Shown: piece after piece, positions 52,958 to 63,700 of the stretch
Layout of the letters: each line of letters opens with the position of its first letter
Position numbering within the stretch: the first letter of the stretch is position 1
Source of the DNA: Amoebophrya sp. A120
Lineage: Eukaryota > Sar > Dinophyceae > Syndiniales > Amoebophryaceae
DNA: 64,000 bases
Assembly: GCA_905178155.1 (NCBI GenBank)
Contig: CAJINV010000011.1
Span: forward strand, 3,313,077 to 3,377,076
Direction of reading: 5' to 3'
Notes under the pieces: generated by a model
Seen by the model: the letters and a program-made list of their open reading frames with translations, nothing else
Database searches by the model: none
What the model was told of the DNA's origin: nothing
Program-made: the position numbers and the translations under genes

Positions 52958-53398
52958 ACAGATCTGTCACTGATCCTCAAAACGCTGTCGCAGTATGTCA
53001 TCGTCGTCGTCCAAGAAAAGAGCGCTGTGACCACTACATTCGAGATCTTCGCTCGTACCAATCGAGCAGTCCACAAGTCGGTCTTGAGGTGAGACGATTT
53101 CGCTTTCGCACATCGGCATGCTCGAGTAGTTGTTGCCAAGATTTTCTCGGCAGTAGTTTTGGTTGCCGCTCGTGGACGAGATAGAAATCAATAACGCGAG
53201 CTGCAGCTACGTGAATTATAGGTGGAAGCAAACAAGTCGCAACATCATCGAGCCCATTAATGCGATCGTGTGATCGTACTGCTAGTGCAGCTGCACCTAC
53301 AATGGGATAGAAATCGACTCGGCTGCGATGCGGTGGTTTTTTACCGACTTCGTTGATAAGATTTTTGATCGGAACACAACAAGTTGATCAACCCAAAA
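52958..53398. other. Intergenic, 441 bp
   Basis: Nothing recognised. Confidence 0.5.
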
Positions 53399-54677
53399 AT
53401 GCCGTCCCCCGCTGCAGCTGTCCTTTCAATCACGCAGCAATTTCCGCCGTCGCTTGACGTGACAGATTTTGTGGACCAAATGTGGCGGTGCAAACCGGGG
53501 TTTCCCTACCACAAAAAGCCCGGTGCGCATCCACGACTCATTTTCGGCGAAAAGTTCTACGCGGAGATCCTCGCCAAGGCGAAACAGCAGCACCCGGAAC
53601 TGACAGAGGCGAATGAGGAAAACAAGGAAGAAGCGAGTTTTTTTCAACGGCAGAAGTCCGACGAAATGGAAAAGGAGGCTGCCGGGAACGTTTTAGTACA
53701 CCTTTCCGACACGACGTATCCGATTGGCCGGGTCCTGTGGAGCGCGAAGTACCCTTTCCAGAATGTTCTACTACGACAGGACCAACACCTACCGGAGTCC
53801 GCGCAACCCGACTTCTACGAGTTCTGTTTGAAAGCGCCGGGACGGTTGAAGGTACAGGACAAGACTCACTGGTACAAACTTACCGTGCACCACGAGGCTG
53901 CGGGCGTGGTAGACCCGAAGCCCATCGCCGCGGCGACGTTCAAGCTGGAGCCGGGAGATGAGAACGGTATTGCGGAGGAAGAAGACACTAGACACACGAG
54001 CCTGGATATGCAATAAAGAGACTGTGTAAGTGTAAGTTTGTGATGCGGACGATGCATGACTGTCACTCTTTTCATGCTGCATGTGCATCATAGGCTACTT
54101 ACTGTTTCATACGTGTTTATTTCACTTACTGGCTGTGCATGACAAATTTTCTGTAGTGTAAAGCGAATTTGTGATGCTACTCTTCGTTCATACTTAGTTA
54201 CACTCACACAGTTTTTTTCTTGGATACTGGACCCCGATGACGAGCTTGAGCCGGAGGAGGGCGAGGATACAGACGTGGAGCTCATTGAAACGGCGGAAGG
54301 CGGGGATGACATCGCAGAGGCACGGGTCGTTGGTGGGGAGCTCGGCTTGGTTTTGGCCGGTTTCTTGGCCGACGCAGGTCGGGCGATTTATTCGTGTCCT
54401 GTAAGAACTGGACCGCTTGGAGGTTCTCGTGGGGCAAGAAACGGTTGTGCAGGAAGTAGAGAATATTATCGACGTGCTTTTCACCATGAGAACGCGCATG
54501 ATCGCAGAAACAATGACCTCACTTCGAAGAAGAAGCTGCATTTCGTTGATACTACGTGCGGGTTTTTGTAAAGTTGTCGAGAAATTAAAGATTGCCTGTG
54601 GCAACTCTGGCCATGAAACAAAGAAGGCATTCATGGAACACTATGTATACTTCGTACGTTTTGGAGCATCGGTTTAA
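53399..54677 (+). CDS. Hypothetical acidic protein
   Basis: Exons 53399-54006 and 54232 onward, joined across an introner. If the stretch 54401-54452 (GTAAGA...TGTGCAG) is a 52-nt GT-AG intron, a last exon 54453-54677 gives 1002 nt, 333 residues and a helical end (EVENIIDVLFTMRTRMIAETM). Without it the frame ends at 54571 (315 residues) with a less natural tail. I prefer the intron because introns of 47 and 54 nt occur in the BAP31-like gene. The N-terminal 200 residues look folded (FVDQMWRCKPGFPYHKK, RLIFGEKFYAEILAKA, HWYKLTVHHEA). The middle is Glu/Asp-rich. No family is recognised. Start ATG 53399 is the first methionine of the frame. Confidence 0.65.
54007..54226. mobile_element. Introner, family IE-4
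   Basis: 220 bp with exact TSD ctgga. Left TATGCAATAAAGAGACTGTG, right CACAGTTTTTTTCTTGGATA. The interior closely resembles the copy at 28631-28845. Confidence 0.9.
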
Positions 54678-55197
54678 ACGTTTTCGAGCATCGGTTTTAA
54701 CTGGTGATGCCTTGCTGCGCTACGTTATGATTCCAATTGTCCTCGAAGCAATTTTATGAGGTGCTCAAAAGCACAAGCAATTCGTCTTCTGGGCTCTTCG
54801 TGATCGTACCCCGCAGTACTTACTCGTCGTCACGAGTATCGTTGTAGTTGCCTTTCGTACAAGAAAAAAATCCGGTGGTTTAGCCCTGAAAAAACAACGT
54901 ATGTGCGTAAAAGGATCGTCCAATCCCACTACGTGCTCGGTGCTACTTTCGTACGTTTTGGCAGATTTCGTATAGTTCTGAAATGGAATTCGAATTGCAG
55001 CTAGCTTTTCTAATAGTTTGGCGCACAAAAAATCCCAACAGCCTCACAACTCTCCTCTCGCGTCGTCGCGAATCACTTAGACATCCCGTAGAAAGAACTT
55101 GTTTTTCGTGGCATAGTCCTCTAGTGTCACACAGACATTCGATACTTAGCTTGAAGTAACAATTTTTATCCCCAGTAGATAGAAACACGAAAAAAAA
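54678..55197. other. Intergenic, 520 bp
   Basis: AT-rich with no gene. The string GAGCATCGGTTT occurs twice around 54663-54696, at the end of the preceding gene. Confidence 0.5.
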
Positions 55198-56861
55198 ATG
55201 GCTTGTTGCATGGGTGGAAAGAGCAGCGCGGCGAAGCCCGCCGCCGCTGGTAACAAGAAGTCCTCTGAGGTAGACAAGTCTTTGGCCATGTTCCGGGCGA
55301 GCCTGAAGCAGGCCGCAGCCGACAACGTGTTCGAATCCTCCGTCGAGGGTTCGTACGCGGCCGCCGGCAAGAAGGGCCCCGCGGGCGAGGGCGAGGCGCG
55401 GGAGTCGGCCGCCGAAGCGATGCAGGATCGCACCTTTTACCGCGAGCCGCCGAAGCCCCAGAACTTCCTGCCCAGCGCCTCCGCGACGAACACGAAGCCC
55501 GCCTCCCCGAAAAACGCCGCCGCGGACGCTGCGCCCGCGGCCGCTGACGAGGCTCCCAAGCCGGAGACCGCGGAAGCGCCGGCAAAGAAGGACGAGGAGG
55601 CTCCGTCCAAAACATCGTCTAAATCGAACCCGGGCAGCCCCTCCTGGAAGCTCGTGAACACCAGCATCACGGAGAAAAAGGAGTACTTCGGCGCCAATCT
55701 CGGCATGGAGGCCACCGCGGAGACCATTCCGCAGTCCCAGATGCCGGCGGCGGACGGAAGCGCAGAAGTGCCCCAATCCGGCACGGCAGACGTCGAGGAC
55801 GTGAAGGTTGAGGTCGAGACCCCCGAACCCGCCGCGGTGCCGGCGCCCGTGGAGTTGACCGCCGAACAGATCGCAAAGAACGCCGCCATCGAGGAAAAGC
55901 AGGCCACCTCGAAAAAGCGCGCACTGGAGGAGTTGAAGTCTACTACGAGCGAGTTCGTTGACCAGGATGTGGTCGCGTATCCCGCGCCTGCAGCGGGGGA
56001 AGAATCTTCGGCCCAACCCGCAAGCAAGGCTCCGGAGCCCTCCGCGAAGAAGCAGAAAATCAAAACCGCGGTCTCCGCCCTGGACGAGCAGGTTGCCATA
56101 TGCACTGCAGACATGTCTGGGTCGTCTGGAAAGAATGTGAGATTTGTATTGCTGAAGTCACATACCCCTGAACTTTGTGATGCATGTTGTGGAATGGCGC
56201 CAACCCTCTGCGGTCATGCGAAAATGCAGCCTCTCATGCGGGTAACGCGCGACTGAGCCGCTCAGAAATTTCTCATGCGTGGCTGCGTACTATTGGAATC
56301 AGTTGTTTGTGACGCATGTATTAGCATCACAAGTTTCCCGACGTCCAGGGATATTTTCACTTGATACGCCAGCAAGGTGAAGAAGGCCATGAGCGCCGAG
56401 GAGAACAACGTGCCGTTGTTATCCTGAGTAAAAACGTACCCACACCAGAGTTGTAATGCAGATTTGCAAAGACAGGAAGACTTGTAATCATGCGCATCCC
56501 CATGATAGCCATTTCCAGTCGTGTTTTGGAAGTTGTGATGCTGTGAACAGGATGAGCAGATGAATCTGTGACGCGGCTGCACTTGCTAACCTGCACTACA
56601 CTGCATAGCGCAACTTATAATGCGTGACGCACAAAACTCCTAGGTTTGTGTTGCAAAATCCCCATCCTGACTCTGGTATGGGTACGCTTTTACTCAGGAT
56701 AGTTGTCTGCGGCGCAAATGCAGGAGATGCTGGCGGAAGAACCGATTTCCGCGCTGGACAGCCCGGAAATGATCAAGAACAAGAAGAAAAACCGCCGGAT
56801 CCCGCACCCCCACCACCAGCGTCCGCACTTCCGCGCCTACACTACCGGGAAGAAGGCGTAG
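55198..56861 (+). CDS. Ala/Pro/Lys/Glu-rich protein with N-terminal Cys pair
   Basis: Exons 55198-56098, 56372-56419 and 56707-56861 (1104 nt, 367 residues, TAG). The start MACCMGGKSSAAK resembles acylated N-termini (Cys3/Cys4 could be palmitoylated), which would tether the protein to a membrane. Most of the chain is low-complexity and probably disordered, with alternating Ala/Pro and Lys/Glu. Two more structured islands are SWKLVNTSITEKKEYFGANLGM and EQIAKNAAIEEKQATSKKRALEEL. The end is basic (KNKKKNRRIPHPHHQRPHF). No family is recognised. Third codon positions are strongly G/C, which also keeps long frames open on the opposite strand. Both introns are introners. Confidence 0.78.
56099..56366. 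mobile_element. Introner, family IE-1
   Basis: 268 bp. Left TATGCACTGCAGACATGTC, right GATATTTTCACTTGATA. TSD tgcca/cgcca. Confidence 0.85.
56420..56701. mobile_element. Introner, family IE-3
   Basis: 282 bp with exact TSD gttgt. Only a 48-nt exon separates it from the previous introner. Confidence 0.9.
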
Positions 56862-58687
56862 AGGAAGGAAAGGTTAAGGTATTGATGTGAAATTTTCTTT
56901 TCAATAAATATCTTCGTCGTGTAGCTGAAGTTGATGTTTTCTTGTTCTACACGTGGACGCAGCTGCAGCTAGTCGTTGTTCCATTTCGAAAAATTCGCAA
57001 GAACATGAACAATGAGACGAACGAAACCACCACTCACTCATCTTCCCAGCGTAAGGACACGAAGATAGACTCTTTCGATTTTCCAACATCTGAAAAATAG
57101 ATTACCACGATGAAATATATAACAGGTACACGAGGCGTTTTTGGAACAAGAAGCAAAAGAGCACACAACACAAGAACTCAAGACTCACTTCTTTATCCAG
57201 TCATGTAGAACTAAAGGTGTTGTCAGGAGCGGCACACCTTTTGTCCAACGCGACGGCTGCAGAGGAACACAGGGAGACTTCCGAAAGCTTAACTTTTTCG
57301 ATATTTCAACAAGTACTGTATCAAAACTTTTTCGATTCTGTATCACGAGCTAAATTTTCGATTCTGTATCATGCACAGCTAAGTAAACGAACGCGATTTC
57401 GATATTTTTCAGTCATACAACATCTCACAGTCACATGATAGGATTTCAGCAGATTTATATTTTTCAACGAGGGTTACTAGGTTACACGAAAGCAAGAACA
57501 AATGCAAATCAGATTATCAGAAGTTTTTACAGTTGCACAGCACAGCACAGGCTTTTTATGTTCAGTACTACGCCCCCATAAGTAGTGGACCTCTGCTGGG
57601 GAAGACGAAGTTCTCTTCACCAGCAAATTATACAAGCTACTCAAGCTAGCACTCCTGCTTGCACCCAGAATGTCATTCTGTTTGTGCATCCATAGTCCAA
57701 TGTTATACCCCGATTTCTGTTTCTTCCCCGAACAACTTTCGAACCCTGGGAAATCAATATAGTCTGATCAACATGTTTTGCATTTTTTCAACAAACAATG
57801 GGAAGAACTCAGTTCGATCCTTGCTTGTTGTATTGTGTCCACAAAATCATAAATCACCCGAACCCCGCGGGGTATCCCCCACTTTAGTTCCTACTTGGAA
57901 TTTATTCCAATCTGAAACCTCATTTGGCAACAGGCGACGCACAAATGCACACTGAAACACTATCGAATGGGAAGGAAAACTATCGACTTTGACGGGAGGA
58001 TCACATTGTTTACGCGACGGGGACCGATCGCGATTTCCGTGACACAAGTTATGTCAATATTATCGCCTTACACACCAAATCTTGTTCCCCTCTAAGTACT
58101 ATCGGTGCAGCAGCTGCACTACTCACAGTGCTTGGTGAAAGGAAACAGTGAAACTGGATCATAGCTCTGGTTGACGACCCCGGTGAGATGATGCTACCAA
58201 GCAAGAAGATCATGACGACGGTCCTCATAGGTCGTTTCATCTCGAGGAGATAGAGATCCTTTTATCTCAAACACGAAGAATGACCTCATGAGAGGATCCA
58301 CGTCTGTCAGATATGGCTGGTTCCGTATTTGTTGTGACCACAGTCAGGTGTGATCATGCCAAGTTGAGATTTGATTGTCGTGATCATCTGATTGCTTCGC
58401 TTGATCCTGATTAGGTCACTCGTCTTCGCCACCTCCACTTGTACAACGTCGAACTACTACACAGCGACTTTCGCAACTACAGCATTTAAGATTTTATGGA
58501 GAGCTGCCAGCATTTGTTAAGCCTGTCCAAAACATTTTTGCCGCCCCTTCGCTCCGACACAGTACTGCGATTTACAACTCCTTTCAGTGAATAAGTAGCC
58601 CATGGTCCACGTATTATTGATAGCATTTCCCTTGGATATTAATAGTAAGACGATCACACGACAGACCACCCCCCCACCCTCGCCTCC
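56862..58687. other. Intergenic, 1.8 kb
   Basis: No supported gene. The string TTTTCGATTCTGTATCA is repeated near 57327 and 57354. Confidence 0.45.
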
Positions 58688-60172
58688 ATGATGTCGATTT
58701 TCTGGACTTTTTGCGCTTACGTCATGTTTCCGACGGCCTGCGTCGCTTTATTTCTCATGCTCTCCGGCTTCGGACCGCTGGAGCGGCTCGGGTGCAGCAT
58801 CTGCTGTGCGGACGTCAAGGTGGGCATATGTATTGCAAATATGTCTGGGTCTGGAAAAGTGGAACTTGTGATGCTAAGTTTGGATTCTAAAAAAGTTTGT
58901 ATTGCATGACCAGCAAGTAGAGGAGTCCAGTTTGTGCTATGCGGGGAGGGCAGTTGTCATGCGGAATGGGCATCAAGAAGCCAAGCACGAGCACTCAGAG
59001 AGTCTGTGATTCTAGGGAATACATCACTAACGTCACGGGTCATGTAAAATCTGCATGACAAGTTCGCATCCTTGCAGACCCAGACACGTTTGCAGTGCAA
59101 AGGGCACGATGAAGTGCAACGTTCTCGTTTTCTTTGTCCTCCTCAGCTGCGTCGGGTTTCTCACGTCTCTGTACGGAGTTGAGATTATCACAGGGAAATG
59201 AATTGTTCGTGCGCCTGTGCTCACATACTTAGGTGCTGGAAGTTGGCATGATTTTTTTTTTACGCTTGGCAAGCGTGCTGTGCAACAGATTTATTTGCAG
59301 TGTAATGCTATGATAGAGGAGCGAGGAGAAAAAGGTTTTGTCATCCTCATCGCGGCATGTTGCCGAAGAACCTGGTAGCCACAACATGCATTTCTCTTCC
59401 GTGTGATAGAAAAATACGAGCGACTCCGGAAAGAAGGGACCGATCATGTGTCTTTGGATGACAGGTACAGCAGCAGTAGAGTCGAAGCATTCCTTTTGAC
59501 GTGATGGATTTCTTTGCGCCTGTTTTCAGAGAAAATCGCAAGCGTGTTGGGAGGCAAGAACTACACCTGCATTGAAGAAGTGGAGTCACTCAAGTAGGCA
59601 CGAGTAATGCTATGCAAGGCAAAATAACGCACAAAAACAGGTACAAGCTGCAGCTTTTCCGCGACCAGCGCAATTGGTGGATTTCCGGTTGCAACCTCAT
59701 TCTGTGTATCAAATGTAAATAAAATGTCTGGGTCTGGAAAAATGCAACTTGTGATGCTGCATTTGGATTTCAAAGAAATCTGTATTGCATGAGCAGAAAA
59801 ATCAATCTATTTTTTGCTTCAGAGAGAGGGCATTTGTCATGCGGACTAGGCATCAAGAAGCCCAAAAAAAAATTATGATGCCAGGGTATGCATCACAGAC
59901 ATCACGACTCATGCAAAATGTGCATGGCTTGGTATTCTAGGTGCAAAATGTGCATGACAAGTCTCAGAATCCTCCAGACCCAGACATTTTTACATTTGAT
60001 ACTGTGGCTGGTCTGCTGGCGTGTGCAGGCGCTGATGCGGTGGAAAAACACGGTGACTAGCAGCGCCGCGCCAGCCGCACCAGGGACCTCCGATAAAGAT
60101 GCGAAAAAACCCAACGTGGTGTCCGAAACTAGTAAGCCAAAAGTTCCAGAAGAGCCGAAGAAGGTCCGTTGA
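58688..60172 (+). CDS. BAP31-family ER membrane protein
   Basis: Exons 58688-58826, 59107-59185, 59414-59475, 59530-59593, 59641-59706 and 60007-60172 (576 nt, 191 residues, TGA). BAP29/31 proteins are three-span ER proteins that sort membrane cargo. Three hydrophobic spans are seen: SIFWTFCAYVMFPTACVALF (residues 3-22), VLVFFVLLSCVGFLTSLYG (about 51-69) and WWISGCNLILWLVCW (about 123-137). YKLQLFRDQRNWWISG matches the family signature in which FRAQRNLYISGF is usual. The C-terminus KKVR is a dilysine (KKxx) ER-retrieval signal, as in BAP31. The family's C-terminal coiled coil is reduced to a short Pro/Lys-rich tail, so the protein is shorter than the usual 240 or so. Introns are three introners plus GT-AG introns of only 54 nt (59476-59529) and 47 nt (59594-59640). 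Confidence 0.82.
58827..59101. mobile_element. Introner, family IE-1
   Basis: 275 bp with exact TSD gggca. Left TATGTATTGCAAATATG. The right end is CAGTGCAAA, so the last triplet ATA is lost. Confidence 0.88.
59186..59408. mobile_element. Introner, single type (TATCACAGGGAAATG)
   Basis: 223 bp. Left TATCACAGGGAAATG, right CATTTCTCTTCCGTGTGATA. TSD gagat/gaaaa is weak. Splicing gives in-frame VEIYERLRKEG. Confidence 0.75.
59707..60001. mobile_element. Introner, family IE-1, with internal duplication
   Basis: 295 bp with exact TSD ctgtg. GCAAAATGTGCATG occurs twice (about 59914 and 59943), which explains the extra length. Confidence 0.9.
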
Positions 60173-60746
60173 GTGTCAGCGGCGTGTGGCATAGGTCCTC
60201 GTCAAGGGAGTAGTTCAAAATGGATGAAAAATACCAGAACAGAGACCCGAATTTTGATTTATTGCGTCGCACCACGACCCGTTTTCTACGATCTCAACTG
60301 ATATGTTGAGTATCTCACACGACGATAGATACTGGGACACAGGACCTAGTAACGCCAATGGCGACTTATCTCACAGGAGTGGTAGGTGTGTTCGGGTTAC
60401 GACGTACTGGACTGCGTTTTTTCATCACTTCTGACGGTTTCGCGGCAAACTCTATTTTCCTCGATCTGCTTCTCATGTTCTTGTTTTTTTTTTTACAAGA
60501 TCTACTTACTAGCAGAATGAAACTCCAGGGCTCCATCTTACCCCATTGATCTGTTTTTTTTGAGAAAACGCACACGCTTGATACACCTGATCAAGGCGAG
60601 AAGTAGATATCGACCCAAATCTTCTATTAGGTTAGAGTTCTTCGTAAAATTCGTTTCATGTATAATGTAGTGTACTTGCATTACCAGTTCGCGTTAGAAT
60701 AGGACAACAAGCTTCTACAGCAACTTTTTCGCCTGTGTTAAATATC
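60173..60746. other. Intergenic, 574 bp
   Basis: No gene supported. Confidence 0.5.
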
Positions 60747-63700
60747 ATGAGGATTTTTACAACAACATCTAAAGATTTTACTCTGCGTTCTTTTCTCGTT
60801 TTACTTTTATCTTCACTCTTGTCCTCTCGCTCTAACTTTTTTCGTTCCTCTGCGACGATCGACAAGTTTTCTTTCACAAGATGTTGGCGCCTTCAGGTGA
60901 GTTCGTTTCTGCTTCTTTTCGTCTACGCGACTACCCTGCCACTCGTTCTCGGCAACTCTTACGAGTATGTCGTGGTCGGGTCGGGCAGCGCGGGGTCCGT
61001 GGTCGCCTCCCGGCTCGCGCAGCACGGGTTTCACACCCTGCTCATCGAGGCCGGGAGTGCCGCGGAGCCGCTGGAAAAGTGCGAGCACTTCAGCAACCAC
61101 GCGCATCAGTTTCAGGCGTGGCAGTACCCGACGGAATTCCACGACAAGCGGACCTTCATCAACAACCCGAAGGAGTTATGCAATGCAAAAGTCTTGTACT
61201 AGTTCTAGTATAAATAATCGCATGACAAATTATTTCCTCAAGAAAGTTGAAACTTGTCATGCAGTTTGTGGTAAAGGAGAAGATCTGTCATGCAAGACTG
61301 GCACTTTCTATAATACGAGTACCCTAGTGCTTCTACTTTTGCAGTGGATAGGAGTGGCGCCAAGTCCTGGTGCACGGAAAGGTGGCAGGTGGGAGCTCTA
61401 TGTTGAATTCCTGTCTCTTCACGCCCGCGGGACTGCGGGAGTTCGAGCACCTCGGCCCCAAGTGGAACAGCACGGCCTTCGCGACTGCGTATCAGTACCT
61501 GCAGAAACACCTCCCGGTGGTCCACAAAAAGTTCCGGAGCGGCATTTACACCGAGGTGATTCTGTTGAAGCTGATCGAGCGGGGGTTGTTTTCCATGGCG
61601 GGGTGGGAAGAAGACGACGGGACGGCAGACGAGTCGTCGGTCGTGGATCATGTATAACTTGAATTTGATGCTTTGATAATTTTCACCCTGGTGGTGTTGC
61701 TATTCCGTTAACATTTCATCTCTTGGACTATGAAATGTAAGTATTCCGCAGGAGGTGCAACTTCTACTGTGCCCACCAAGAAGATCTTCATCATGTATGA
61801 AATAAAAATCATTCTCAACTGACTCTGAACAGGAAACGCGGCAAAAGCGCACCAAGCTTACCTCAGGCAGCATCAAGTCTCGCGCCACACACCTCCTCGA
61901 CCACTCCGGCTACCGGCGCGGCTGGTGGCTCACCACCGATGAGGACTACACCCGACGAACCAGCTACGACTCGCTGGTCACCCAGAAGGCGCTGCCGAAT
62001 CTGGACGTGTGGCTGAACGCCACCGTGACCAGGGTCCTCTTCGCCCCCGACGGAGGTCGTGAGAACAACAGCGAGAAGCTATCAGAAGGAAAAATCCCCC
62101 CTCCCCATATTGAACAGGTATGCTTCCGAAAATTTGCGTTGCTGATTTGAGGTCACAAATCACATTTGTCTTGCAAGAAGACAAGGGCAGAAGCTTCCGG
62201 CCCATTATGGAAGCGATTTTTCATGCAGCTGTTGGGCCTAAAGCTAAAGGGGAGCCGTTTGCCATGCTGAACAACTAGACCCATAGGCCCCTACCTAGCC
62301 TGGGGATCTGGCCGCAGTGCCTTCCTGCAATGCGAAGCTGATTCGTGTACACAAATCAAGCGTCAGAAATTCCGTTTTGATATGGGGGGGGATTTTTCCT
62401 TGCAATAGAAGCGCGCCACGGGCATCGAGGTGCAGGTCGGGCCCCACGGGCTGAACAAGCTGCGCGTGTACGCGTCGCGGGAGATCGTGTTGTCCGCTGG
62501 GGCGCTCGGGACGCCGAAAATCTTGACGCTGTCTATGACCCGCTCAGACCTTACAATCTCAACTGTTACAATAGAATCTGGAAATCTGTGATGCAAGAAC
62601 TGAATGATCTAGCCTACTCCCATAGGATTGCGCATGAGAAGTTTCGGAGTCCCAAACCCACCTGAAATCCGGCAAAATTTGTATTGCGAAAAGCTCAATT
62701 CTCTCTGCGTTCCTCATGCTCTTCATGCAATACAAATTGCAGATTCTATTGTAACGTTTGAGATTGTAGGGTTTGAGCAGGCCATACTGTCCGGAATTGC
62801 CGATCCCTATGATTTGGGACGCCTCGGGATCCTATGACAGTGCACAACTCCCCTGCCCCCTTATTTGTCGTGCAAAATGGCAAGCCAACCCTTTGCCTCT
62901 TGGCACTGTTTGCATGACAAGCTCGTCTGGTAGCCCAAATAGCACTACAATCCAGTGCAGATTTGTCATGCAAAACCGGCTTTCTTGCTGATGCTTGTAT
63001 TGCCGTTCATGCTATACAAATGAGGGGGAGGGGGAGTTGTGCACTCTGATAGATCCCGGTCACGCAGGCAAGTTACGCGGTGGGGAAATATTTGAAGGAC
63101 CACTTATGCTGGGTGGGGTATGTGATGATGGAAAAACACTTCGGGAACCGCGACGACTGTGACACCGGCATCATGGGCAGTGAGCGCTTGGGAATTTTTC
63201 TCAACATAACGAAAGAGGAAGACGTAGACGTCGGGGGCTTTGCGGCTGGTACTTCTAGTGGGGAAGATGAAGGTAGTAGTAATGCGAGGACAAGTAGTTC
63301 CAGTGGTAGTTTATCGCAGGTAGAGTCAGGACAGAATCCCGACGAGCCCGAAACCGAAGAGCAAAAAGCGGAGAAAGCCGAGAAGCGAAAGCAGGCCATG
63401 TGGGAGAACGTACTGCGGTACGAAGCGGAGGCTTCGAAGGACGACGCCAGCACGCTGACCTACGAGGAGCACGGCGTCATCGTGCCATCTAGAAATAATG
63501 CCGAACAACCGAATGGAAGTAGTGGCAAGGAAATAGAAACGAGCGATGTATCATTGCAAACAGAAAGAAATCCTTCCACAGTTGTTGAAGATCTTTCCCG
63601 CTTTACCGACGCCGCTGACCAGTTCGCCGTCGAGGGAGAATTGCGGCTGTTTTCTACCTGCTATGAGGAGAGCGAGCTGCAGAAACCCGGCACGCCAAGT

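Noticed and set aside
54943-56016. 357-residue minus-strand frame.
   Set aside because: It is the mirror of the G/C-rich third positions of the + strand gene at 55198 and has no domain.
60888-60960. GTGAGT at 60897 as an intron donor near the start of the GMC gene.
   Set aside because: The frame runs open through it into the FAD motif and no acceptor restores a better N-terminus.
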